This document shows, piece by piece, positions 1-11,027 of a DNA stretch of 64,000 nt (position 1 is the first letter of the stretch; the number at the start of each line of letters is the position of its first letter). A program made the translations under genes and the position numbers. This stretch comes from Helopsaltes ochotensis (taxonomy: Eukaryota > Chordata > Aves > Passeriformes > Locustellidae). The stretch lies in NCBI GenBank assembly GCA_013400155.1, contig VXBM01000289.1, positions 496,139 to 560,138 of the forward strand, written 5' to 3'. The notes beneath the pieces were generated by a model. That model was not told the origin of the DNA, ran no database searches, and saw only the letters and a program-made list of their open reading frames with translations.

Positions 1-2171
1 ACAATAAAATGGTAGAGACAGAAAAAAAAATACTGAGGTTTAGTGCTTAGAGATGGAGATTAATACACACTTTAAATATAAGTGAAGAAAATATTTATCA
101 ATTTGAATCAATAATTCTCAGTGGGAGGAGAGGTTAAGAGGACATGGCCTACCCATGTTTTGCTATTTCTTCAGTCTTATTAATTTGACATATCTCTCTA
201 GAACTTCTTAACAATAGCCATTAAATATCATATGGTTCACTCACTGCTCTAGAAAATAATTTCTATGTGTCTAGAGGGGTGTTTGGTAGCACCTGTCACT
301 GGTCTACCTTAACATTGTGTGCTGATGTGGTGCATTATCCTCTAATATAATGATTATAATATAATGATGAATTAATTTCAAAGGCAAGCAAGTTAAATTT
401 CGCCTATTAGTTTGTGTAGACCCCCTAAGAACAGGACATTTCAGGGCATTTAAGATCAAATATTGTGTACAGGTGCAAAAATGTGACATTAAAGCATAAT
501 TTAAAATGGGTAAAAAAACATAATATCCTTCTCTGTAATGATATTATGGATATTATTGGTAATATTCATAGAAACTTATTGCTTCTCTGCCTGAAATCAC
601 CTAAATCTTTCAAAATGAAGTGTAGGAAATCACTGCTGTCATTAGATCGATGTGATCAGCCCACAGACCTTTCATTATCCTCACTTGGGTGACACATGCT
701 ATTGCTTTGTGCAGCTGAAGGCCACAGACTCAGGGCCTGTTAGGTGATGATATATTTTAGTCAAGATTGTAACTGCCGAGTTTCTCAGCATCAGATACAG
801 TAGGGATGCAAAAACTTTGAGAAAGTGGCTGAATATCAACTCCCAAAGCTTACTGATAGCCCCTGCCAGAGGCGAGGAGCGTTGCATTGGCTGAACTGCC
901 TCATGCAGTACACATCTGATGCTGATGTGTTCATCACAGCAGTGGGAATATCTTGGACTCTGTGTACTGTTGAGACTGTGGTGCTGTGTGCCTGAGTCAC
1001 CCTGCCCTTCTGTACAAGGTCCAGGTGCTCCTTTGCCACTGAATCTCATGGCAGGAGCTGTTGCTGTGTGTAACTGTAAGGTAGAGGCCACTCTAGGGTG
1101 ATGTGAAAACTCTGATGCTGAGGTGCTTTCTGGTGAAATGATAAGAAGGGACCGTGGTGGATGGCTTTTGAGGCTAGACTTCACCTTTTGTCTTGGAGGA
1201 AGGGTAGCCAGGCATAGGAGATTACATGTCTCCCTTGAGTGATACTCCATTTGTAATATAATACAATGGGATAGCAGAGGATGCCGGAAGAAGAGATACC
1301 AAAGACAAAGCAAACTGGCTGAGGGGAATGCAGTCCCAGGTCAAGGTGAGCAAGTTATTCAGAATCACTCTGCTTTTTCTCTCCCCTGCTGACTTTTTTC
1401 AGATACAGTTGTTCTTGAATGATCACAATCAGTATATCAAAATAAACGCTTTATAGAGTAAGGTAAAAGGAGTTGCTGGCAAGACTGTAAATCCTTTCAT
1501 GGAACAAATGATAACTCAGCTCAAGAGCCCTTTTGTCCTGGGAGTGTGGGAAGGATATAAATTCTCTGAAAGTATCTGTCAGTTGGAATTGCTCTGCATT
1601 CATCATGCCAACCCTCTGCATCATTCATGAATGTCATAAGACACTAAAGAATTGGCACTTCATGGTGAGAATGATTAAACAACCATTATACTTCTCTTTT
1701 ACTCTGGCATGGTGCTTCGAACAGATTGCCTGTATCAAGTTCGCTTATGTCCATCTCTCCTAGTGGTGGACGTCCTTTCATGGTGGCAAGAAGACAGAAT
1801 AGCAAGAAATGCTGCTTATCATTTACAGAATAGTTTGTATGCTCTAGTACTAGCTCTGGGTACTGTTTGTTTTTACATTCTCACTATGTGACTTTGGGGA
1901 AGGTTAGAGAGCCTTGGAATGATGAGCATCCATAAATGTGTTTCTTCTCGTCATTGACTTGTGAGGGACAATGTCATATTTGAGGTGAGGTCAAAAAGCT
2001 CATAACTCTGAGTTTCTTTCCTTGATGGATCAAAATGGGCCCATTTAGTCATAGGCTGTATCTACAGAAACAACCAGCATGAGGGTAGGTTTTTAGAATG
2101 TAATTTAGTACCAAGGACCAGAGATATATACTGTAGGCTTTTTTCATCTGAAGTTTTACGTTGGAGTAGCT

Positions 2172-2256
2172 CTAGTCTGGTACTATAGACTAGTGTCTTC
2201 TTAAAAGCTGGATTGCTCTTCCAGTTTAGTTTTAAACTAAACTGGAAGATTTTAAG
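2172..2256. repeat. Inverted repeats forming a strong hairpin
   Basis: A perfect 15-bp inverted repeat, cttccagtttagttt at 2218-2232 and its exact complement at 2234-2248, is separated by one base. One further T-A pair closes it (2217 and 2249). Beyond a 10-base one-sided bulge, cttaaaa (2200-2206) pairs with ttttaag (2250-2256). Just before it, ctagtct and agactag (from about 2172) form a smaller 7-bp hairpin. I see no flanking target duplication or terminal motif that would make it a transposon. Confidence 0.8.
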
Positions 2257-2753
2257 GGTCAAGCTTGTGTGCTCTGACTGCTCTGATGAGAACCAAAACA
2301 TGGCTGGTGGTGATAGATCAAAAAGTTTATTTCAAAAGCATACTGTTAAAATGCTAATAGCCAGGAAAAAGTTAGATACCTGAAAACTTTCTTCTTTTTC
2401 CAAACTCTGCTGCTAATTTAGCATATTAGATTTGGTAAAACTCTTACCACCTGAGGCTCTAATGAATACTCAGTAGCTGATATTTCTGACCCAACATTTC
2501 TTAGCTGTCAAAGCTGAAAATTTGGGTTTGGTCTCTTAGGGTGGTGACAGTGAAGGTAGTAAATTTCAACTGTATTTTCTGTTTTGATTTCTATGGATAA
2601 GGAAATGTGAGCAAGTATGTAAGGAAGAGTGAAGGATTGCCTGCAGTTAAAACATGCAAAACCTTGTGGACTCAGACTGGTCATGCAAGGTGTTATGATA
2701 CTTAAACCTGAAGTGACTAAATTAAGCTGAGAGAACAGAAGTTGTCTTTGCAG

Positions 2754-2910
2754 CTTTGTTGTGTTTTTGCCCTGGTTTTCGTGTGGATTTTTTTGTTTGG
2801 GTTTTGGGGAATTTTTGTTGGTTGGTTAGTTTTCATTGTTTTGGGTTTTTGTTTGCTTGGATTTTTTATAATGTTTTTGTCTTTTTGTGAGGGTTAGTTT
2901 GTTTTAATGG
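2754..2910. repeat. T/G-rich low-complexity tract
   Basis: About 150 bases consist almost only of T and G on this strand, in irregular runs such as tttttgtttgggttttgggg. There is no fixed repeat unit. Similar but shorter T/G tracts occur near 5.5 kb and 31.9 kb. Confidence 0.8.
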
Positions 2911-3914
2911 AATAAATAAAGTATTGCTTAGGATAAACACTAGAAAGAGATTCTCTAGAGAAGCGTTGACTGGGCTGAGATCAATAACAGCATTTTGGCC
3001 TTCATCCATCCTGAGAGGTATCTAGGCCATTTTGTTACCATTCAGATTCTGTGGAACTGTACTGAACTAACATTCCTGTTCTTCATCCAAGCCCCAAGTG
3101 AGCTATGAATCCTGCTGTGCTTCCTCCTGCTAACAGCGGTCTGTATTCAGCTCCTCTGGCATGCTGCCTTCTGGGCTTCTCAAAGGACATCCTCTCTGTG
3201 TCCTTTTTTATCAGGAAATACCAAGAAAGAAGAAATTGCATCCTGATGCTACCTCCTCTTTGGCAGCAGAACGCAACTAAGAAATGGTTCCATCTACCGC
3301 TACTGAATTTAGTCACAGTTTCACATAATGAAGTAATGGAGTCTCTTTGTAGGTGGTGGATAACTTAACCCTAGTAAACATATTGTGCTGTTCTGCAAGG
3401 GTCACAATTTTCCAGGCACTTCTTCCCAGTAAATTTCATATTTCAGTTGTATTTGTAGTTTCTTTTGTCTTTTCTTCTGGCGCATAGTGGTTTTAAGCCT
3501 TTTGTTTTCTATTTTTTATCAGTACTGCGGGGAGTTTGGAGGTTTTTTGCAGAATGTTTTTCTTACTCTGTAATGTATAGAAAAAAAACCCTAAAAATAA
3601 AAAGACCTGGAGGAATTGTCCATGTGGACTTTTTCTAGATTGATAACTGTCATCTAGCTGCGTAAAGCTGTGGGGGCTGAATTTGATAACACAACTGGTC
3701 TCTTTACTGAAAGAAATTACTTAAGGATTGAGGGTGGTGGTATGATATAAGTCTACAAGTCAACTTGACACTGAGAGGATAGATATAGGGACAGATTACT
3801 GTGCCTTACAGAATGAGAACTAGGGAGCATGTAATCTATTTAGCAAGAGCAAGTATGAAAAAGATGATTCTTCACACAAAAAGGTGATCCTTGTTCACTC
3901 AGACTAAAAGCGAC

Positions 3915-4520
3915 ACCAGATCTTTAGTCCAAACCCCTGCTTAGAGGAAGGTCAGCTGTGAGGTCAGATCAGTTTGCCTGGGGTTTTATGTAGTCATATC
4001 TTGAAAACCTTCACACCCAGAGGCTCTAAAATCTCCCTGGGCAACCTGTTAGCATGTCTGTCCTTGTGAGGAGAAAGCTCTTCACTTGCTGCAGAGTCCG
4101 ATCCTCTCACTTTGAAGTATGGCAGTTGCATCCTGTTCTTCAGCTGTGCGCCACTGTGAGAAGCCCATCTTTGGCTTCTCCATAAGGTCCTTGCAGGTGC
4201 TGTGAGACTGCCCTTAGGTGCCCTTGAAGCTGTGTCATCTCCAAGCTGACAAAGCCCCAATCTGCTGGCATTTCCTCACAAGGCAGGCACTTTATCCTCC
4301 CAAGTGCCTTTGTGGCATTTCACTGAACGTGCTCCAGTTTGTCAATTCCAAATCAGATGCATTATTCTGGATGTAGTTTAACAACCACAGAGTAAAGGGG
4401 AATAATCACTTCATCTACTAACAGCCTCAGGTCCTGTTAATAGAGTGCGAGATACTGTGGGCTGCCTGTGCTGATGGGGCCCACAGCTGGCTAATGTTTA
4501 ACTTGCTACATCAATGGCAG
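3915..4520 (-). mobile_element. Old CR1 LINE 3' fragment, inverted
   Basis: On the + strand this reads as the complement of a CR1 3' end. Recognisable words in the expected order are agtccaaacccctgctta, gaggtcagatcag, cttgaaaaccttc, ctgggcaacctgtt, gaagcccatctttgg-like sequence, tgctccagtttgtcaat, ggatgtag, ggggaataatcacttc and gctggctaatgtttaac. Divergence from the remembered avian consensus is large and there are gaps, so this is an old, dead copy that has lost its 3' octamer repeats. The reading frame at 3994-4260 (-) inside it is not a gene. Confidence 0.85.
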
Positions 4521-5469
4521 ATTTGTGTGAGTCATTGCTAAGGGTTTGGAAGACATTATGGTGAATGCAAACTTTTTAAACGTATTCAAAGAGAAACTGG
4601 GTAAGTACTTGAAAAATAGATCTCTTTGGGATTACTGTATAAGCAAACCACATGAGGCTGAGTTAATTGATGAAAAGACTCATGGTCTGAGTGCATACTT
4701 AAAGGAAATAGGCTTGTTCTACTCAGTTTTCCCTGGGTATCCACTTAGGATCAATGCTGAGGACATGATAGTGATCCTTGTCTGACCAATCATGTTGTTA
4801 TAATGGAAATTAAGATATTACTGAAACATTTTCGGTGTTGAAATCTTTTATGTTTAAGCTGGTGTGCCTATGGTTATCTCGCATCTGTTTCAGTCAGGAG
4901 CTAATCCCTAAATTCCTTCTGATATGATAAACATCCCCAACATGCCCAATGGCAAATTCATGTTTGGAAAAAACCTCAATCTTCCTGGTATCCCAGATTT
5001 AGAGAAATCCATATTTCAGGCATTAATTATCTTGGACCTCGCAGTAGTTCTAGGAACACTCTTTTGCTCTCCTTCTTTTTCACTTCCAGTCTTTTTAATG
5101 CAGTGTAACTAATAAGAAGTAACATACTGTCTGATCCAATTGTTGGCTGATGCACACATACTGGGAGGAAAGTGACTCGTATTAATTTGCTGTCATTAAA
5201 AAAGACAAATACAGAAGGCAGGCGTGATCTGAATTGCTGCTTCTGTTTTGTGTTAGTCTTGCAGCTTTTGTAGCTCCTCCTTTTTGTATAGAAGAAGCTC
5301 CTTCATATTTTGAAATGAGAAAGGAATTTCAGATTCATGTCAAACAATGCCTGCTTTTTGAGATGAATATGGTGTTCAGTTTCAGTCTCAGAGGGTTTGT
5401 CAAGGGAAGAGTGAGCATCCTGAAAGGAAGAAGAGCTAGCTGATGAGAACTCTCAGCACAGACACTTGG

Positions 5470-5575
5470 GTTTGGTGGGGATTTTTTTGTTTGTTTTTGG
5501 GTTTGGTGGTTGTTGTTGGGTTGGGGGGGAGGGGGGGGGCGGGGTGTTTTGGGGTTTTTTTAGGATTACACTGGA
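5470..5575 (+). repeat. T/G-rich tract with a G-quadruplex-like core
   Basis: A T/G-rich run contains G runs at 5518-5520, 5523-5529, 5531-5539, 5541-5544 and 5551-5554, separated by one to six bases. This fits the usual G3+ with short loops rule for a four-stranded structure on the + strand, which is also the sense strand of NRXN3, so it could form in pre-mRNA. The overlapping reading frames on both strands are low-complexity artefacts. Confidence 0.75.
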
Positions 5576-8500
5576 AGCTTTGCATTTTCCAGGGGTTTAA
5601 GTTTTCTTTATTTCTAGGAAATTTAAAGCTCTTGATAAACAAAAGAGTGTTTTAGCAGTTGTATCATAGAAAGTATGAGGTCTTTTCTTTTTTTTTCTGA
5701 GGGAGGATCCTGTGATGGAATGGTCAAATGAGCCAGATGATGATGGTGATTAGATCCTCTGCAACCTTTTTAATGCCCATCTCCTTTATTTTTTTTTTAA
5801 TCAAGCGGATGTTTGTATCAATAGACCTTTTAAACTCAGGGTGTGGAAAATACAGCAACTGAGTCACAGAGATGTACAAGTGCCAGAAAGCATCTTTAGG
5901 TGGAGTAAGACTTCTCATCCTGATTGTTGATACTCAGTTTTGACGAGACTTCCATTTCTTGATGTGTGTGATTGAATGACAGTAGCTCAAAAGATGTCCC
6001 TGGGATATCCAGATTTTGCAGAGCACTTGTATAATGTAGGAACACTGGTATATATTCTTGAAGGGGATGTGTTGATGTCTAGCTTGGTTTTGGTTCCTGA
6101 GATATAATTAATTCTTTTGTCTAATTACTTGTTATTTTGGTTTGATGTATAGTGGGATAGGAAGATGAGGAGTAAAAGAGGGATTAGGATAACAATGTAA
6201 TTGAAGTTTAGGATTGAGGGCAACAAGATGATGTCTTATAACTGGAGAAAGAAGAATAGCTGTTGTCAAGACTGATGCCTTGGTAAATATGAAAGGGCAG
6301 AGGGAATGGGACAATTCTCTCTTGGTCTTTTTTTATTCTCCATTTTTAATTTGTTTCATAATTGTAGCAGGAAATGCTATCGTGCATCTTTTATAACTGT
6401 GAGGCAAAGAAGCTGTATTATACTGAATGCAGTGCGTTTAGTGGACAAGACCCTCAGGAGTAACTTTGCAGAGGATGGCAGTTGAAAAACCTGTTAGGTC
6501 ATCTCTAGGCAATATAGATGTTTCAGCACACCAACTGACCTAGGTGAAGGGCTTTCAAGTAATGAAGAGTCAGCTAAATCATACATGCTCTTTGGGGGTA
6601 TATTGCAAAGCTAGGTGAAAACTTTACCTGTTTTCCTCATTATTGTTTTTAATACATATGGACACTTTCCTTTCTTTGATTGTCCTCAAAATATTCTTTT
6701 GTCATTCTTTTTACTCCGAAGGAATTAATTTCATGGAAATTTGGAGTTTTGCAGCATGTGTGTAGTCTATTTGATGTGGCCAGAATGAGTTAAGTATTAA
6801 AAACAACTGTCAGAAGCTTCACTTTTTACTCAACCATTGTGCATTCTTTTGGCAGTGAACATGTTTCAACTGATGTTTTATTGTTTGCATTGAGATGCCA
6901 TAAACTTTTGCTGAGTAATAAATAGATGTCGTTTGAAAGTTGTGGTTCTCTTTTCTGGTTGGTGCAGTATGTGTTGTTTGCTTCCCCTTTGAGCTGGTGG
7001 TCAAAGCATGGATTGTTTTTTGTCAAGTGTAGCAAGCATAAATAAATAAGATGCTGAACTATCTGGCAAAATAAAGACCCAAGGAGCTACCCTACAGTTG
7101 TTTCTCTGACTGGAAACAGAGTGGTCAAGTATGGAGTCTGCCTTAAGCTGCAAACATGTAGCCAAGAACCTTAATTTTGGGGACAGTGATCAAATCAGTC
7201 TGATCAGATTTCTGGCAAAACTTCCAATCTATGTTATTACAGTTTTCTATTAGAACAGAAATTGATCTTAGCAGCTCTTCCTCATTGCTTTGTTCATCTC
7301 CACTTGCGAGGGTGGAATAACTCTCTATATTTGGAACTGGTTTTTTATTACATGACCAAATAAAGATGCTTCCTACAGCTGCAAATTTTGTCTCCTTTCT
7401 TAGTTTCTGCAGATATATGCCTGATCTCTTCTCACTTGCTTTCATGCCAGTATTCTAACCTGCATTCCTTTTACATGCCTTTTCTGGTGTTGGAAATAGT
7501 AGATGAACTGCCTGGTCCAGGTACAGTAAGATAAGAGTCACCGTTACATTTTCTTGATGTAAATTTGGGGAAAGTTCTACCTTTTCTTATTGAGATTTTG
7601 CAGGGTTTTTTGAATGTCTATATAAGCTATCAGGTCTCCATTATTTCAGAGGCCTGATGATTAAAGGGCTGCTAATTACAGATGTTACCGAGGTTTCTTT
7701 ACTGATATAAAATGGCTCCTGATTTGCTCATGTAAGCTATGGTCATGCACAATGTGTTACTGATTTCATTCTTTGACAATATTGCTTCTTGAAAATTACC
7801 TAAATTTCAATTTCCTGCCAAGAAAGAAGAGAAAAATGCCATCATCATGGATTTTCCTGGAGTTGAGCTGATAGCTTCTTGTTAAATAGCAGAAGGTTAT
7901 GATTATTAATAAACTTGTTAGGACCTTTACACCAACATATGAAATACCCTAAGAGACTCATCTGATCTACTGGACTAAGCAGAATTTCATATAAAAAAAC
8001 TTCCACTCCCTTTAAAAATGTTAAGAAGTTGATGCTCCTTATGTTTTCAGACTGGAATGACTATTTTGTTCATAATTTGGGGAAAAAATTACACTGGCAC
8101 AATGTTAATATGCTTCTCTTTCCAAAAACATCAATGGATATCTTATTTGTCCTCAAAAAGTTGGTGAAGGGAAGGGGAATTGATGGAGCCAACAAGTATT
8201 TGTACATTCAACTGCACACAGATAAAGCAAGTGACCCATTTCTCATTATGCAGATAATTTTTGACCTGGAAAATAAGTAAACAACTACTGGCCATCAGAC
8301 TTCTGCTTACAGGTTTGTTTGGGTTAGTGCTGCTCTGGTTGTTGCACCTGAATTACCTTTCTTTCAAGAACTCGGTGCCTTGCCAGAATATATGACTGCA
8401 AAGCCCATCACAGTAAACCCCTGACACACTTAAGGTGAAGTTGGGGAGCCTGTGGACCAGGTGAACTGCAGAACTGAGTTGACATTCCCAGCTGAACCAG

Positions 8501-10802
8501 AGAACTACTTGTCTTCATGAAGCGTTACATAGAGCCCTCTCAGAGAAAACTGGAAAAAACCCCAACAATGGCAGATTTCTACTGTGTCGTTTCTTAGTAT
8601 TTCTGACCCTTACCTTAGGAACCTTGGTACCCGTACCAAAGTACTAAAGATTATCAGGTTAGGCTTAGAAGCAAAATCTATGCTCTGTGAGGAGAAAATA
8701 AGCTGCTTAAGTAGTTAAGTCTCTTGAAAGATCTGTGAGGATATATTTGGTTCTAATTGGCTGTCATTGGAGGACTGACATGGTACTACCTGCAGCCAAA
8801 TGACTATTAGAGAGGCAAAAAAGTAATCTGTCTTCATAAAGAGTGAAGAACTCACTTCCAAGCTTGTCTTTGCTGCTGAGAGGCCTGATAACTAGTACAA
8901 AGAAAAGGAGGAGAACTTGAAATTCAAGCATGAGTAATTTTGGAAACAGGGTTTTAATTTGTGAAGCCATCAACAATGAGTAAATCTGGTTTTGCTTACA
9001 GCATTGCTGTGCCTAGTTTTAGTCTATAGTGCAAATACACACGGAAGTTATAGAACAAACTGATAAACTGAAAGAATATATATGCCGTGTAGTGTTAGGG
9101 GGGCTGTCGTTATACTTGAGCATGGAGGGAGGACATAGATAATTCACCACCTGGTCATCTCCAGCTGTTTTACCATAAGGTTGCAGATAGAGCTGGGGAT
9201 GTGTTTAAACAGACAAATAAAACCTCTTTCTACACATTTTAAAGTAGTCCTACACCCTCTGTCTGGAGTTGGAGGCTGAACGAGGAGACTGAGTCTGTAA
9301 AATTATTCTGTCAAACTGAAATAGTGTATGTGCACAGTTCCAGAATGCGCTTTTTTGGTAATTCAGAATTATGACTGAAATTTCCTATATAACCCTGATT
9401 TTGTACACATTTGTCTGAATTTACTGAGGGCATGTTCTGTTGGATATGCACAGGCCTGGAAGGGAAGAAGGAAATATGATTCATTTTCACTCTGTCATTG
9501 AGTCAGCTGTTCACAAATACTTTCATTCCTGTGTGGCTGAGTTTTTGATGTCTGTTTTGGTAATGTGTTCTGAGATGTGTAGAGGAAGCTTCTTTAGCGA
9601 GGGAGAAGTGTATCAATTATTTCTACTAATGTGTAGTATTTATTTGGAATTCAGGTCATAGAGAGCTTTAGTGAAGCTGCAGCTTTTGTAGGCAAGTGTA
9701 GAAATTACCATTCGATGATCCTACCTGTTTCTGTCTCTATCTACTTTTATCCTGTACAGGGTTGCGTGATACATGTTGCTGATTGGTATGGTGCAAAAGG
9801 AAAAAAATCCTCAGTTGCAGTTCTACTCAGATTAGAAAATGTACCCAGTAATTCCCTGTTACTTTCTACATATGTTTTATCCTTGTTGCAGTAACAGAAG
9901 CTGGTTGTTTTTTGCTTACTATTCTGTGACCACTGTAATAGTGCTCGGAAAAATGAGGTGCAGTTAGTGGCTGAAACATGGAGGAGTGTTGTTCCTGGCC
10001 TGCCTGTAGATTTGGACAGGACAGGAATTTTAGATATATTTTTCCTGAAGCTCAGGGGCCGATTTTATAATTGCTGAGTTATGAAATCTTGCTCCTAACT
10101 CAGACTGTTGAGTACAAGTCAGAATGTGAACTCCAAATGCTTTCGCTTCTCAGCTTCCTCATCTGCAACAATAATTTCTCACTTGCCTTCCTCAGCTCAG
10201 ATGGCCCTCATAAATGTAGGAGGACAGTGTTCAGCATGGGAGAGGTTTGGTGTTGTCCTTTAAAACAAGAGCAAGGAAAAAAAATCCCAGGCTCTTGTGG
10301 TGACAAGATAAATGGTGCTGGAAATATGTGGACAAGATATAAAAAAAATCTCATCAAGTCTTGAGAAAAGTATAGTCTCCCATTATGTGTGAATAGTCTT
10401 TAGCTGAAGGCAAGTCCAACCTCAAAGAGAAATGTTAAATATTTCCTTTGGAATCCCCTTATGAGATTGAATCCCATGCTTTTGAAACAGGAGGGGCTTG
10501 TGGTTTTTCCCCCCATGAACAATAGTGTCCTATCCAGTCACATCTGGGGTATTAGCACTAATGAAATCATTCATTCTTGATAAGCCATCTTGATAATTTT
10601 TGATAAACTCTTCACTTATCTTTGTCTTAAATACTGCTTCTCTTTATTGAGGAATAAAGTACTTCATTAATAATGTACTTCATCAGGCCTGGCCAGCAGG
10701 ACACCTTGATTTCATCCCTGTAACTTATGAAAACATGACATGTGCGTGCCTAAATTTTTCTTCTCAGAAGTCATAGTACTACCACCACACTTGGCAAATC
10801 AG

Positions 10803-10839
10803 TAACTAACACATTTTTCTTTGGCTTTGTGTCTTGTAG
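10803..10839 (+). promoter_or_regulatory. NRXN3: Splice acceptor with branch point and pyrimidine tract
   Basis: A branch-point-like word, taactaac, lies at 10803-10810 with its candidate branch adenosine at 10809, about 31 bases before the exon. A T-rich run follows, and the intron ends in cttgtag at 10839. The spacing and order are those of a strong vertebrate acceptor. The acceptor leaves the exon starting with CT, which completes an alanine codon begun by a G in the previous exon. Confidence 0.9.
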
Positions 10840-11021
10840 CTGGTGCCACATATATATTTGGGAAGAGTGGAGGTCTCATCCTGTACACCTGGCCAGCTAA
10901 TGACAGACCGAGCACAAGGACAGACCGTCTTGCTGTGGGCTTCAGCACAACAGTGAAGGATGGCATTCTTGTCCGGATTGACAGTGCCCCTGGGCTTGGT
11001 GATTTTCTGCAGCTGCACATA
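10840..11021 (+). CDS. NRXN3: Neurexin-3 coding exon, first part of LNS6 domain
   Basis: This is an internal coding exon of a presynaptic adhesion receptor that binds neuroligins and other partners across the synaptic cleft. It is 182 bp: two bases finishing an Ala codon, then 60 codons running from GATYIFGKSGG to GLGDFLQLHI, ending in phase 0. The words YTWPANDRPSTR, DRLAVGFSTTVKDG and VRIDSAPGLGDF match neurexin-3. Neurexin-1 has YKWPPNDRPSTR and VRVDSSSGLGDY, and neurexin-2 has FSTHQRSAV. By counting, the residues equivalent to beta-neurexin-1 Asn103, Ser107, Arg109, Leu135 and Asp137 (neuroligin interface; Asp137 is a calcium ligand) fall at codons 10899, 10911, 10917, 10995 and 11001, and all are kept. 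Both splice sites are good and there is no frameshift or stop, so the exon looks functional. The reading frame stays open upstream into the intron, but the acceptor sets the true start. The next exon is not in the window. Confidence 0.97.
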
Positions 11022-11027
11022 GTGAGT
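11022..11027 (+). promoter_or_regulatory. NRXN3: Splice donor of the NRXN3 exon
   Basis: The exon ends ...CTG CAC ATA and is followed at once by gtgagt, a match to the GTRAGT vertebrate donor consensus. Reading through the donor gives only 15 more codons, then a stop, which supports this boundary. Confidence 0.93.

Larger units (their letters stand above)
1..10839 (+). other. NRXN3: 3' part of an NRXN3 intron (upstream of the LNS6 exon)
   Basis: This stretch ends at a good splice acceptor directly before the neurexin exon, so it is read as intron. The intron interrupts a codon after its first base (phase 1). Within it I see a hairpin near 2.2 kb, a T/G-rich tract near 2.8 kb, an old CR1 fragment at 3.9-4.5 kb and a G-rich tract near 5.5 kb. 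Positions 4521-5460 and 5566-10800 show nothing I can name beyond AT-rich sequence with short chance reading frames. The beta-neurexin promoter and first exon should lie upstream in this intron in known neurexin genes, but no candidate for them is visible here. Confidence 0.85.

Noticed and set aside
7143..7445. 100-codon frame on the minus strand (NEEELLRS segment)
   Set aside because: No domain or family recognised, no splice or promoter context, and AT-rich third positions like the background.
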